Origin: Rhizobium johnstonii 3841
Lineage (GTDB): Bacteria; Pseudomonadota; Alphaproteobacteria; Rhizobiales; Rhizobiaceae
Direction of reading: 5' to 3'
Assembly (NCBI RefSeq): GCF_000009265.1
Contig: NC_008380.1
Span: forward strand, 4,609,501-4,673,500
Length of the DNA: 64,000 nucleotides
Below are positions 34,703 to 43,096 of the stretch, one piece after another. The notes below the pieces were generated by a model. That model did not search any database. It was not told the DNA's origin and was given only the letters and a program-made list of their open reading frames with translations. How positions within the stretch are numbered: position 1 is the first letter of the stretch; each line of letters starts with the position of its first letter. A program made the translations under genes and the position numbers.

Positions 34703-36625
34703 CTATCTGTCCGACTGGACCCAGACGAGCATCTCTCCGGGCGCGCGGTTGTCCCAGAGATGATAGGGCACGAAACGCGCGGTGGCGACCTGCCTTTCGG
34801 CCGGCGCATTGCGGTAGAGCGCTGTTCCCCAGTTCGATGTTTCCTCGCGCTCGACCTTGAGATCGAGGGCGACGGCATCATTGAGATCCTTCAGCACGAC
34901 GGTTTCGGCTGTGGAGAGCTCACGGGGCAGGACGATGGCGTTGAGGTCTTCGCCATTGTCCGTGGTTTCGACGCAATAGACCAGCGGGCCGCGCATCAAC
35001 GCGACGCGCCCGGCATCCTGGCGCACCTTCGGGTTGGCATATTGCGGCCGAAGCGCCAGCGGCAGGTAGAGGGCGACACGATCGCCCGCGGCCCACTCAC
35101 GATCGATCCTGATATATCCGTCCCGCATATTGGCGTTGAGATCGAGCATCTCTCCATTGACGCTGAGGGTGGCACCCTCCGCCCAGTCCGGAATGCGCAG
35201 CGACAGCGCAAACTTCGCCGGCTTCTCCAGCCTGGTGGTAAAGGCGACCGCCCCTTCCCACGGATAGTTGGTGGTCTGCTCGAGTTCCACCTCGGCGCCG
35301 TTGGCCAGCTTCAGCCTTGCGGTGCTCTCGCCATAGAGGTGCACGGCGATCTCATTATCCGAAACGGCGTACATGTAGGAGCCGATCGAGGTCACCAGCC
35401 GGGCGATATTCGGCGGGCAGCAGGGGCAATGGTGCCACTTCCACCGGTGGTGCTTGCCGGCACTTTCGAGCGGATTGTCATAGAAGAACGTCTTGCCGTC
35501 GGTCGAAAGCCCCGGCAGCGCGCCGTTGTAAAGCGCCTGCTCCATGATGTCGGCATAGCGCCGGTCCGGACCGCGGCCGAGCATGCGGCTCGCCCAGAAC
35601 ACCAAGCCGACCGAGGCGCAAGTCTCCGCATAAGCGGTATCGTTCGGCAGATCGAAGTAATCGGTAAAGCCTTCGTTGGAGGCAGCCGGCCCGATGCCGC
35701 CGGTGATGTACATCTGCTTGGTCGTCAGATCGTCCCACAGCGTTTCCAGCGCCGCCGTCAGGCTATCGTCCTTGTATTCGGTGGCGATGTCGGCCATGCC
35801 CGAATAAAGGTACATGGCGCGCACGGCGTGGCCGACGACCTTTGTCTGCGCGCGCACCGGCTGGTGCGCCTGCGCATATTCATAGGTCTTCTGGTGGTAC
35901 TCGGAGACATCGCGGCCGTCGCGGCTTGCCTCGGCGGTGAAGAAATGCGGTTCGGTGCCGCGTTCGTCGATGAAGTATTTCGACAGGTCGAGATATTTCT
36001 TCTCATCCGTCACGCGGGCGAGCTTGACCAGCGCCAGCTCGACTTCCTCATGGCCGCAATAGCCTGATATCTGACCTTCGCCATGACCGAAAATCTTGAT
36101 CATGTAGTCGGCGTAGCGGCACATGATGTCGAGCAGCTTGCGTTTGCCGGTCGCCTGATAATAGGCGACGGCAGCTTCCATCAAGTGGCCGGCGCAATAG
36201 AGCTCATGATGGTCACGCAGATTGGTCCAGCGGCGGTTCGGCTCCACGCGCTGGAACCAGGCGTTCAGATAGCCGTCCTCGTCCTGCAGCTTCTCATACA
36301 TGTCGATGATCTCGTCGGCGCGCGCTTCGAGCTTCGGGTTCGGCCGGCGATAGAGCGAATAGGCGATCGTTTCGATCGACTTGCCGAGGTCGGAATCCCA
36401 GAACATCTGCGTCGTCCCGCCCCACGGCTGAATGGGAATGACGACCCCAGGGCTCGGCTGGTCGACATCGATCGCCTTGAGCATGCCGGCCTCGACGCAG
36501 CGGTCGAGCAGGGTCTCGGCAGTGGAATTGCAGACGGCGTCCTGCCATTTGCCCCAGAAGCCGCCGAGCTCCACATCGGGAACGGCGACGGGACGAAACT
36601 GGCGGTCATTGCTTGGTTTGTTCAT
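34703..36625 (-). CDS. GH127 family glycosidase (beta-L-arabinofuranosidase type)
   Basis: 640 residues, normal for GH127, with no signal peptide, so it acts in the cytoplasm on imported sugars. An alpha/alpha barrel is followed by beta domains. The cysteine motif HHCPCCPPNIARL near residue 398 carries the nucleophile and zinc-binding cysteines known from HypBA1. The likely reaction is release of beta-L-arabinofuranose from short oligosaccharides. ATG 36625 chosen over 36649, which would overlap the permease gene. Substrate is inferred from the family only. Confidence 0.88.
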   Translation of the reverse strand: MNKPSNDRQFRPVAVPDVELGGFWGKWQDAVCNSTAETLLDRCVEAGMLKAIDVDQPSPGVVIPIQPWGGTTQMFWDSDLGKSIETIAYSLYRRPNPKLEARADEIIDMYEKLQDEDGYLNAWFQRVEPNRRWTNLRDHHELYCAGHLMEAAVAYYQATGKRKLLDIMCRYADYMIKIFGHGEGQISGYCGHEEVELALVKLARVTDEKKYLDLSKYFIDERGTEPHFFTAEASRDGRDVSEYHQKTYEYAQAHQPVRAQTKVVGHAVRAMYLYSGMADIATEYKDDSLTAALETLWDDLTTKQMYITGGIGPAASNEGFTDYFDLPNDTAYAETCASVGLVFWASRMLGRGPDRRYADIMEQALYNGALPGLSTDGKTFFYDNPLESAGKHHRWKWHHCPCCPPNIARLVTSIGSYMYAVSDNEIAVHLYGESTARLKLANGAEVELEQTTNYPWEGAVAFTTRLEKPAKFALSLRIPDWAEGATLSVNGEMLDLNANMRDGYIRIDREWAAGDRVALYLPLALRPQYANPKVRQDAGRVALMRGPLVYCVETTDNGEDLNAIVLPRELSTAETVVLKDLNDAVALDLKVEREETSNWGTALYRNAPAERQVATARFVPYHLWDNRAPGEMLVWVQSDR

Positions 36626-36645
36626 GGGTTCCACTTTCTCTAAGA

Positions 36646-37509
36646 TCATTTCACCGCGCCGGCCATCAGCCCGCGCATGTAGTAGCGTTGCAGGAGCAGG
36701 AAGACGATCAGGCAGGGGATCGTCATGACGACGACACCGGCCTGCACCGCTCCCCAGTTGATGGCGCCGAGCCGTCCGGCGCGAACCGCCGTCATCAGCA
36801 CCGGCAGGGTGTATTTCTCATTGCTGGAGAGCAGCACCAGTGCGGCGAGAAACTCGTTCCAGGCATTGAGGAAGGCAAAGATCGCGACCGTGGCGACACC
36901 GGGAAGCACCAACGGCAGAAGAACCCGGACCAAGAGCCTGAGGTCGCGTGCGCCGTCGATGCGCGCGGCCTCTTCGATCTCCTTCGGCACGGCGTCGAAG
37001 GCGTTGCGCATCATGAACACCGAGAAGGGCAGTTGCAGCGTCACATAGACGAGCGTCAGCCCAAGCAGCGAATTGTTGAGGCCGAGCTTTGCGAGGATGA
37101 TGAAGAGCGGCGTCAGGATAGACTGGAACGGGATCATCAGCGTCGCGATGATCAGCACGAAGAGCGCATTCTTCATCGGGAACCGGTACCGCGAGAAACC
37201 GTAGCCGGCGAGCAGGCTGACGGCGACGGTGAGCACCACGGTGGCGACCGAAACGAACAGCGAATTGATCATGTGCCGCCAGATGCCGGCGCCGAACGTA
37301 TCGAGCAGCGCGTAGGAATCGATGCTGACGCCGGATATCGGCCATGGCGGCAAAGGCGGCAGACTGGCCTCCGTGCCATGCCGGAAGGACGACAACAGCG
37401 TGATCACGAAGGGGGCGAGAAAGAAGATCGATATGGCAATGCCGGTCAGATGATAGGCCGACTTCGTCCGAATGGCCTTGCGCGCGCGGCGTTCCCTTGA
37501 GGTGGTCAT
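36646..37509 (-). CDS. Sugar ABC transporter permease (MalG type)
   Basis: 287 residues with about six membrane helices and the EAA loop EEAARIDGARDLRLLVRVLLPLVLP near residue 185 that contacts the ATPase. Pairs with the MalF-type permease, whose stop overlaps this start (ATGA). Uptake of the oligosaccharide handled by the downstream GH127 enzyme. Confidence 0.92.
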   Translation of the reverse strand: MTTSRERRARKAIRTKSAYHLTGIAISIFFLAPFVITLLSSFRHGTEASLPPLPPWPISGVSIDSYALLDTFGAGIWRHMINSLFVSVATVVLTVAVSLLAGYGFSRYRFPMKNALFVLIIATLMIPFQSILTPLFIILAKLGLNNSLLGLTLVYVTLQLPFSVFMMRNAFDAVPKEIEEAARIDGARDLRLLVRVLLPLVLPGVATVAIFAFLNAWNEFLAALVLLSSNEKYTLPVLMTAVRAGRLGAINWGAVQAGVVVMTIPCLIVFLLLQRYYMRGLMAGAVK

Positions 37510-38423
37510 GGACGCTCCTCCCCGACGCGAAGCAGCCAGAGCTGCACGATGCTGATCGCCACCAGGATGGCGAGAAGCACGATCGAGAGTGCTGCGCCAT
37601 AACCGAGATTGAACGACACGAAGGACTGATTGAAGATGTAGTAGACCACCGAGATCATCTTGTTCTGCGGACCGCCTGACGTCATGATGTAGAACTGGTC
37701 GAAGGCGAGGATCGAACCGGTGACGGAGACGATCAGCGCCAGCGCGATCGTCTTGCGCATCAGCGGCAGCGTCAGATGCCGGAAACGCTGCCAGCGGCCG
37801 GCGCCGTCGATGCGGGCCGCCTCCGTCAGTTCGGACGGAATGGCCTGAAGCCCGGTCAAAAGAATGATCATGGTGAAGCCGGCGATCTTCCAGACGACCA
37901 TCACCACGATCGTCAGAAAGGCGGTGTCGAAGGTCGCAAGAAGATTGGGGCTCTTTTCGACGAGGCCGAGCCCTCTCAAGGCCGGGCCGATGAAGCCGCT
38001 ATCGACATTGGCGAGCCAGACCCACAGCAGCGAGGCTGTGGCAAGGCCGACCACGACGGGCAGGAAGATGATCGTGCGGTAGGCACCGACGAACTGCCGT
38101 TCCTTCTCGACGAAGATTGCCAGCGGAAAGGCGATTGCGAAGATCGCGATGGTGACGATCACGGTGTAATAGGCCGTGAAATTCAGCGCCGTCATGAAAC
38201 GAGTGTCGTTGGCCATGCGGAAATAATTGTTGAAGCCGATCCAGCGAGACGCCCCCATCAGCGGCCAGTTGTGCAGGCTCATCCATCCTGTGAAGAGAAC
38301 CGGCATGATGAAGAAGACGATGACCAGCGCCATGGCCGGCGCGATGTAGACGAGGCCGCGCCAGTTCGATCTGCGCCGTCGCCTGCGCCGAGGCAATAGA
38401 ATCTCTGAACCGGAACCGGTCAT
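37506..38423 (-). CDS. Sugar ABC transporter permease (MalF type)
   Basis: 305 residues, about six helices, a basic cytoplasmic N-terminus (RRRRRRR) and the EAA loop LTEAARIDGAGRWQRFRHLTLPL. The ATG at 38423 is preferred to 38438 because GGAG lies 8 bp before it. It follows the binding protein gene by 75 bp and overlaps the MalG-type gene. Confidence 0.92.
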   Translation of the reverse strand: MTGSGSEILLPRRRRRRRSNWRGLVYIAPAMALVIVFFIMPVLFTGWMSLHNWPLMGASRWIGFNNYFRMANDTRFMTALNFTAYYTVIVTIAIFAIAFPLAIFVEKERQFVGAYRTIIFLPVVVGLATASLLWVWLANVDSGFIGPALRGLGLVEKSPNLLATFDTAFLTIVVMVVWKIAGFTMIILLTGLQAIPSELTEAARIDGAGRWQRFRHLTLPLMRKTIALALIVSVTGSILAFDQFYIMTSGGPQNKMISVVYYIFNQSFVSFNLGYGAALSIVLLAILVAISIVQLWLLRVGEERP

Positions 38424-38498
38424 CAAAACGCTCCGCATCTGTCGAGTGAAATTGGCCGGGAAGCTGCCACCGCTCCCCGGCCGCGGCCGAGGGAGAGT

Positions 38499-39737
38499 TT
38501 ACTGGCCGCTATCGATGATCGATTGCATTTCCGATTGCGCACTCGAAAACGCGCCGTCGACGTCGTCGCCGAAGATCGCGGCGTTGGTGAAGCTTGCCCA
38601 TGGCCCGTTGGCGCTGTTGATCACGTCGTTGAACTGCAGCGTATAGGGGGTCTTGGCCACGCCGATCGCCTTCAGGCCAACCTGCATGCGCGGATCGAGG
38701 CCCTCAAGCACCTTGTCGGCGATATCGCCGCGCGTCGGCAGGCTGCCATACTTCGCCATGATCTTCTGGCCGTCCATCGAATACACATATTCGAGGAACT
38801 CCTTCACCGCGTCGATCTTCTTCGTGCCCTTGGTGATGACGAAGTTGTCGCCGCCGGCAAAGGACGAAGGCTTCCCGTCAACGCCAGGAATGAGCGTTAC
38901 GCCGAAGTTGATATCGGGATGCTCGGTCACCAGCGTGCCGATGGCAAAGGCGCCAAGGCTCTGCTGGCCGATCTTGCCGTTGGTGAAGGTCAGGAAGTTG
39001 GCGCCGTTGTCGCTGGCGGCTCCCGCCGGCACCAGGTCCTTCTTGATCATGTTGCGGTAGATATCGACGGCCTTGCGCATCTGCGGCGTATCGAGCGTCG
39101 CCGTCTTGCTGTCGGCCGACAGGATATCGGCGCCCGCACCCCAGACCAGCGGCGTGAAGGTGAAGATCATGCAGCCGCCGCAGCCGCCGCCGGAGAAATA
39201 GAAGCCGTAGGTATCGTCACCCAGCGCCCGGATCTTCTCGGCATTGGCGGTGATTTCGTCCCAGCTCGCCGGTGCCTTTTCCGGGTCGAGACCGGCCTTC
39301 TTGTAAAGATCCTTGTTCCAGGCAAAGACGGAGGTCTCGACCGACAGCGGCAGGCCGTAGATCCGGTCCTGATAGGTGCCGAGGCGAACATGCGATGGCG
39401 AAAGCGAGTTGAAATAGGGCAGGGATTTTGCCCAGTCCGTCAGGTCTTCGAGCTGACCGGCCGCGGCAAAGGCGGGATTATAGATCAGATCCATCGACAG
39501 CGCGTCCGGCGCCTGTCCGCCGGCGATTGCCGTCGCATATTTCTGCACGAGTTCGGAGAACGGCACCTCGGTCATCACGACCTTGTTCTCGTGACCGGAA
39601 TTATAGGCTTCGACGACCTTCTTGAAGGCGTCGCCGATCCCCGAGCGAACCCACATTTCGACATTTTCGGCAGCCGACGCGGCCGACACCAGACATAAGG
39701 TAGCGATGCTGGTCGCCGCCAAAAGACGCTTGATCAT
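38499..39737 (-). CDS. Periplasmic sugar-binding protein of the GH127 operon
   Basis: 412 residues with a signal peptide (MIKRLLAATSIATLCLVSAA, cut near ASA-A). Family 1 extracellular solute-binding fold, as for maltose- or glycerol-phosphate-type receptors. The ribosome site GGGAGGAG precedes ATG 39737. An unusual CGGC pair (Cys186 and Cys189) in FSGGGCGGCMIF could form a small disulfide loop at the ligand cleft. The ligand is inferred to be an arabino-oligosaccharide from the neighbouring GH127. Confidence 0.9.
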   Translation of the reverse strand: MIKRLLAATSIATLCLVSAASAAENVEMWVRSGIGDAFKKVVEAYNSGHENKVVMTEVPFSELVQKYATAIAGGQAPDALSMDLIYNPAFAAAGQLEDLTDWAKSLPYFNSLSPSHVRLGTYQDRIYGLPLSVETSVFAWNKDLYKKAGLDPEKAPASWDEITANAEKIRALGDDTYGFYFSGGGCGGCMIFTFTPLVWGAGADILSADSKTATLDTPQMRKAVDIYRNMIKKDLVPAGAASDNGANFLTFTNGKIGQQSLGAFAIGTLVTEHPDINFGVTLIPGVDGKPSSFAGGDNFVITKGTKKIDAVKEFLEYVYSMDGQKIMAKYGSLPTRGDIADKVLEGLDPRMQVGLKAIGVAKTPYTLQFNDVINSANGPWASFTNAAIFGDDVDGAFSSAQSEMQSIIDSGQ

Positions 39738-39791
39738 GACACTCCTCCCAATATGGCGCATCTCCTCGCGCCTTTGCTCATTCTCTTGTTC

Positions 39792-40817
39792 TCATCCCTG
39801 GGGGGCTTCACCCCCGCATGACTGCCGGACGATCAGCCGGCACGGCAATTTCCTCACTCCCGGTTCGACAGGCCGTCCTTCCGCAAGCGCGAGCACCGTC
39901 AAACCGGCTTGCCGCCCGAGCTCCTTCAGTTCCATGTCCACCGTCGTCAGCGGCGGTCGCGTCTGGGCCGCGACAATCTCCCAATTGTCGAAGCCGATGA
40001 CCGAGACGTCCTGCGGCACCTTCACGCCGCGCTCGCGCAACGCGTCCACCGCGCCGCGGGCGATCTGGTCATTGCCGCAGAAGAGCGCATCCGGTTTTTC
40101 TCCCGGTCTCCTCCAAAGCTGATCGACCGCCTCATGCCCCCAGCTTTCCGACCAGACGCCGTAGAGCACCGGTTCGCGGTGACCGGCCACCTCGTGATAG
40201 GCGCCGGCACGTTCCCGCACCGAGAAGAAGTCCTCCGGCCCGGTGATGTGCGCAATCCGCCGCCGTCCGATCTTCACGAGCCATTCCACCGCCAGCCGCG
40301 CACCCTGTTCGTCGTCCGAACGGAAGGTCACGCTGTTCTGCGTCCCCTCCGTGAATGCGTAGACGACAGGCACATGCAAATTCGACAGATCGACAGGCAG
40401 GCGTCTGTCCAGACGTTTTCCCGTCGCGATGATGCCATCGACCTGCTTGTCCAGCATTGCGTCGACATGGATCTGGGCGAGCGCCGGATCGTCTTCGATG
40501 GCGCACAGGAAGACCGAAACGCCGTGATCGACGAGTGCGTCGGAAATACCCGCCATGACAGGCAGCGTGAACCGGCCGTAAGTGTCGTTCGTCAGCAGCC
40601 CGATGGTGAAACTGCGCTTGCTGAGAAGACCTCTCGCCAGCGCATTCGGCCGGTATCCGATCGCAGCGGCGATCCGTTTCACCCGTTCGCGCGTTTCCGA
40701 CCCCATCCGGCCGGTATCATTCAGAGCTTTCGACGCCGTCGAGATGCTCACCGCGGCAGCCGCCGCCACCTCGTGGATGGTGATCCTGCCTCTTTTTCCT
40801 CCCGATATATTCAGCAC
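39792..40817 (-). CDS. LacI-family regulator of the GH127 operon
   Basis: About 341 residues. Helix-turn-helix TIHEVAAAAAVSISTASKALN near the N-terminus, hinge, then a periplasmic-binding-like effector domain. The start is uncertain: an AGAAGGAGG site stands just before GTG 40817; the longer frame starts with TTG at 40856 and overlaps an operator. It is the first gene of the operon and lies under two matching palindromes, so it probably represses itself and the transporter genes until sugar appears. Confidence 0.88.
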   Translation of the reverse strand: MLNISGGKRGRITIHEVAAAAAVSISTASKALNDTGRMGSETRERVKRIAAAIGYRPNALARGLLSKRSFTIGLLTNDTYGRFTLPVMAGISDALVDHGVSVFLCAIEDDPALAQIHVDAMLDKQVDGIIATGKRLDRRLPVDLSNLHVPVVYAFTEGTQNSVTFRSDDEQGARLAVEWLVKIGRRRIAHITGPEDFFSVRERAGAYHEVAGHREPVLYGVWSESWGHEAVDQLWRRPGEKPDALFCGNDQIARGAVDALRERGVKVPQDVSVIGFDNWEIVAAQTRPPLTTVDMELKELGRQAGLTVLALAEGRPVEPGVRKLPCRLIVRQSCGGEAPQG

Positions 40818-41129
40818 GTCCTCCTTCTGAAGTGATCTGAGAAAAGCTTTTACCAATCCTTATGTCAAGTGAGAAAAGGTTTTCTCATGCGACGCCAAGG
40901 CTCGAATTGGCAGGGCCGGTTGCGGGAGAGGCAAGCACAGGGAAAGATCGATGCGCATCGGTCAGGCCGATTGCGATGTGTCATCGGCGTTGAGACCAAG
41001 CGAAGAGCGGATGATCCTGGGCGGGCAAGGGAGGTTTGTTGCAGCGTCTTGCGGGAGCAAGACCGATCGCTGTCAAGGCCTCCAGTGGAGGCCCTGAATT
41101 ACGGTTCGAACCGAGCGATCATCGAAAAA
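40818..41129. other. Intergenic region between the lacI-type gene and hemA end
   Basis: 312 bp. The left part carries the paired operators and promoter. Towards hemA there is a hairpin GGCCTCC (41077-41083) / GGAGGCC (41087-41093), 37 bp beyond the hemA stop, a possible hemA terminator. Nothing else recognised. Confidence 0.5.
40838..40887 (-). promoter_or_regulatory. Paired LacI operators around the GH127 operon promoter
   Basis: Two palindromes: 40838-40855 (TGAGAAAAGCTTTTACCA, + strand) and 40870-40887 (TGAGAAAA-GG-TTTTCTCA). Their centres are 32 bp apart, about three helical turns. Reading leftward, a -35 TTGACA occupies 40868-40863, between them; the inner palindrome covers the expected -10. 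This fits repression by looping-free double occupancy or by a tetramer. Confidence 0.65.
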
Positions 41130-42344
41130 TCAGGCGACGTGCCTTGCGAGCGCGCAGCGCGACCAGAGCGAATGCAGCGCCTCGACCAGATGGGCGATAT
41201 CGGCGTCGGAATGCAGCGGCGTCGGGGTGATACGCAGGCGCTCGGTCTTCTTCGGCACTGTCGGATAGTTGATCGGCTGGACGTAGACGCCGCAATTGTC
41301 GAGCAGCAGATCGGAGATCCACTTGCACTTGGCCGCATCGCCGACCAGCACCGGCACGATATGGCTCGGATTGGGCATATGCGGAATGCCGCGCTGGTCG
41401 AGCAGTGCTCTCAGCTTGCGGACACGGTCCTGATGGCGGGCGCGTTCGAACTGGCTGACCTTCAGGTGCTGGATGGAGGCAACAGCGCCGGCGGCAAGTG
41501 CCGGCGGCAGCGCGGTGGTGAAGATGAAGCCGGAGGCAAACGAACGGATGAAATCGCAAAGCGCCGTCGACGCGGCGATATAGCCGCCCATCACACCGAA
41601 AGCCTTGCCGAGCGTGCCCTCGATCACGGTCAGACGGTCCATCAGCCCTTCGCGCTCGGCAATGCCGCCGCCGCGCGGGCCGTACATGCCGACGGCATGC
41701 ACTTCGTCGAGATAGGTCATCGCGCCATATTTGTCGGCGAGGTCGCAAATCTCCTTGATCGGGGCGATATCGCCGTCCATCGAATAGACGCTCTCGAAGG
41801 CGATCAGCTTCGGCGCCTTCGGATCGGCGGCAGCGAGCTTGGCCTCGAGATCGGCCACGTCATTATGCTTCCAGATCACCTTGTCGCACTTGGCGTGGCG
41901 AATACCCTCGATCATCGAGGCATGGTTCATAGCGTCGGAGAAGATTATGAGCCCGGGAATCTTCGCACCGAGCGTGCCGAGTGCCGCCCAGTTGGAAACA
42001 TAGCCTGATGTGAAGATCAGTGCCGCTTCCTTGCCGTGCAGATCGGCAAGCTCACGTTCGAGCACGACGTGGTGATGGTTGGTGCCAGAAATATTCCGGG
42101 TGCCTCCCGCACCCGCGCCACAGTGGTCGATGGCGTTCTTCATCGCCTCGATCACCTTGGGATGCTGGCCCATGCCGAGATAGTCGTTGGAGCACCAGAC
42201 GGTAACTTCTTTTGCGCCATCGGCCGTATGGCGCGTCGCGCGCGGAAAATTGCCGCGGTGACGTTCGAGATCGGCAAAAACGCGGTAACGGCCCTCGGTG
42301 TGAAGCCCGTCCAGCGCGCTTTTAAAATACGCTTCGAAATCCAT
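41130..42344 (-). CDS. hemA: 5-aminolevulinate synthase
   Basis: 404 residues, the standard rhizobial length. PLP enzyme condensing glycine and succinyl-CoA to 5-aminolevulinate, the C4 route to heme and cobalamin typical of alphaproteobacteria. Seen: CSNDYLGMGQHP, HCGAGAGGTRNISGTNHHH, and the PLP lysine in GTLGKAFGVMGG near residue 244. ATG 42344 (MDFEAYF) is chosen, 6 bp after GGAG; an ATG one codon earlier and a longer frame exist. Confidence 0.97.
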   Translation of the reverse strand: MDFEAYFKSALDGLHTEGRYRVFADLERHRGNFPRATRHTADGAKEVTVWCSNDYLGMGQHPKVIEAMKNAIDHCGAGAGGTRNISGTNHHHVVLERELADLHGKEAALIFTSGYVSNWAALGTLGAKIPGLIIFSDAMNHASMIEGIRHAKCDKVIWKHNDVADLEAKLAAADPKAPKLIAFESVYSMDGDIAPIKEICDLADKYGAMTYLDEVHAVGMYGPRGGGIAEREGLMDRLTVIEGTLGKAFGVMGGYIAASTALCDFIRSFASGFIFTTALPPALAAGAVASIQHLKVSQFERARHQDRVRKLRALLDQRGIPHMPNPSHIVPVLVGDAAKCKWISDLLLDNCGVYVQPINYPTVPKKTERLRITPTPLHSDADIAHLVEALHSLWSRCALARHVA

Positions 42345-42669
42345 CATATGCTCCAGTATCACGCGACCGTTCTTGCTGACCGGACGTTCGCGCGTCAACC
42401 CTTGCCCCTTGCTTTAACATCAACTGCGGCAAAAGGCGCAGAGTTTTGAATGATTCCAGATAAAGAATATGCGAGCGGCGATCAACGAAATTGATGTGGC
42501 AAGCATAATGGAAATTCGCGAAACCGTGCAGCTGGCGACAACATCCTGTATCGAAAAAAATCAGGACAGCAGTGGACAACCCTTTCTTCCGACATAGTTT
42601 TCGGGCTAGCCTATAAAAAACAGAAGGGACGGTCCCCGCCCATTAAGGCGGCAACCCAGGAGAAAAAAG
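42345..42669. other. Divergent intergenic region hemA / glycine-zipper lipoprotein
   Basis: 325 bp with promoters for both sides. The right half has CCGACA (42589-42594), 17 bp, TATAAA (42612-42617), a likely promoter for the lipoprotein gene. The left half must carry the hemA promoter, which I could not define. Confidence 0.45.
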
Positions 42670-42927
42670 ATGAAGAAAGTTGCCATACTCGCATTGATCG
42701 GCCTGTCGATCGCAAGCTGCACGCCGACGCAGCAGGGCGCCGGCATCGGTGCTGCATCAGGTGCCGTCATCGGCGGCGTCGTCACCGGCGACGTCCGTGG
42801 CGCGGCAGTCGGCGCCGCTATCGGCGGCGTGTCCGGCGCCCTCATCGGCAGCGTCGCCGAACAGCCCGGCCAGTGCTACTATCGCGACCGCTACGGCCGC
42901 CGCTACATCGACAGTTGCCCGCGCTGA
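42670..42927 (+). CDS. Glycine-zipper lipoprotein
   Basis: 85 residues. Lipoprotein signal MKKVAILALIGLSIASC with lipobox SIASC. Then a glycine-zipper (GAGIGAASGAVIGGVVTG...GAAIGGVSGALIGS) of the kind that packs helices in membranes, and a short tail with two cysteines (QCYYRD...DSCPR). Envelope protein of unknown role, similar to the small OmpA-like/YMGG proteins. Flanked by a promoter and a strong terminator, so it is monocistronic. Confidence 0.82.
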   Translation: MKKVAILALIGLSIASCTPTQQGAGIGAASGAVIGGVVTGDVRGAAVGAAIGGVSGALIGSVAEQPGQCYYRDRYGRRYIDSCPR

Positions 42928-42954
42928 GAGCGCTTGGAAATCGGCAAATTCAGG

Positions 42955-42984
42955 AAATCCCGGACACAGGTCCGGGATTTTTTG
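42955..42984 (+). terminator. Rho-independent terminator after the lipoprotein gene
   Basis: AAATCCCGGAC (42955-42965) / GTCCGGGATTT (42970-42980), 11-bp perfect stem, 4-base loop, followed by TTT. Confidence 0.88.
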
Positions 42985-43096
42985 TGCTAAATTAGCGCGT
43001 TGGCAATTTAAAATGGTACACCCCGCGCGATTTTGCCGCTAAGCTGTTCATGGCTGGGCAACGAAGCTTCAATGTAGACACAACCAAAAGCGGCGG

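Noticed and set aside
40869..42008. 379-residue + strand open frame opposite hemA
   Set aside because: Shadow of hemA, which has clear family motifs on the other strand; the same holds for the long frames opposite cobT, aroB, tamA, fdsA and fdsB.
42481..42495. ATCAA-N5-TTGAT inverted repeat upstream of hemA, considered as an FNR/FixK box
   Set aside because: The half-sites face the wrong way (the box is TTGAT-N4-ATCAA) and the spacer is 5, so it does not match.
42489..42617. Poor -35/-10 candidates for hemA on the minus strand
   Set aside because: TTGACG occurs in the hemA leader but no -10 at acceptable spacing was found, so no promoter is called.
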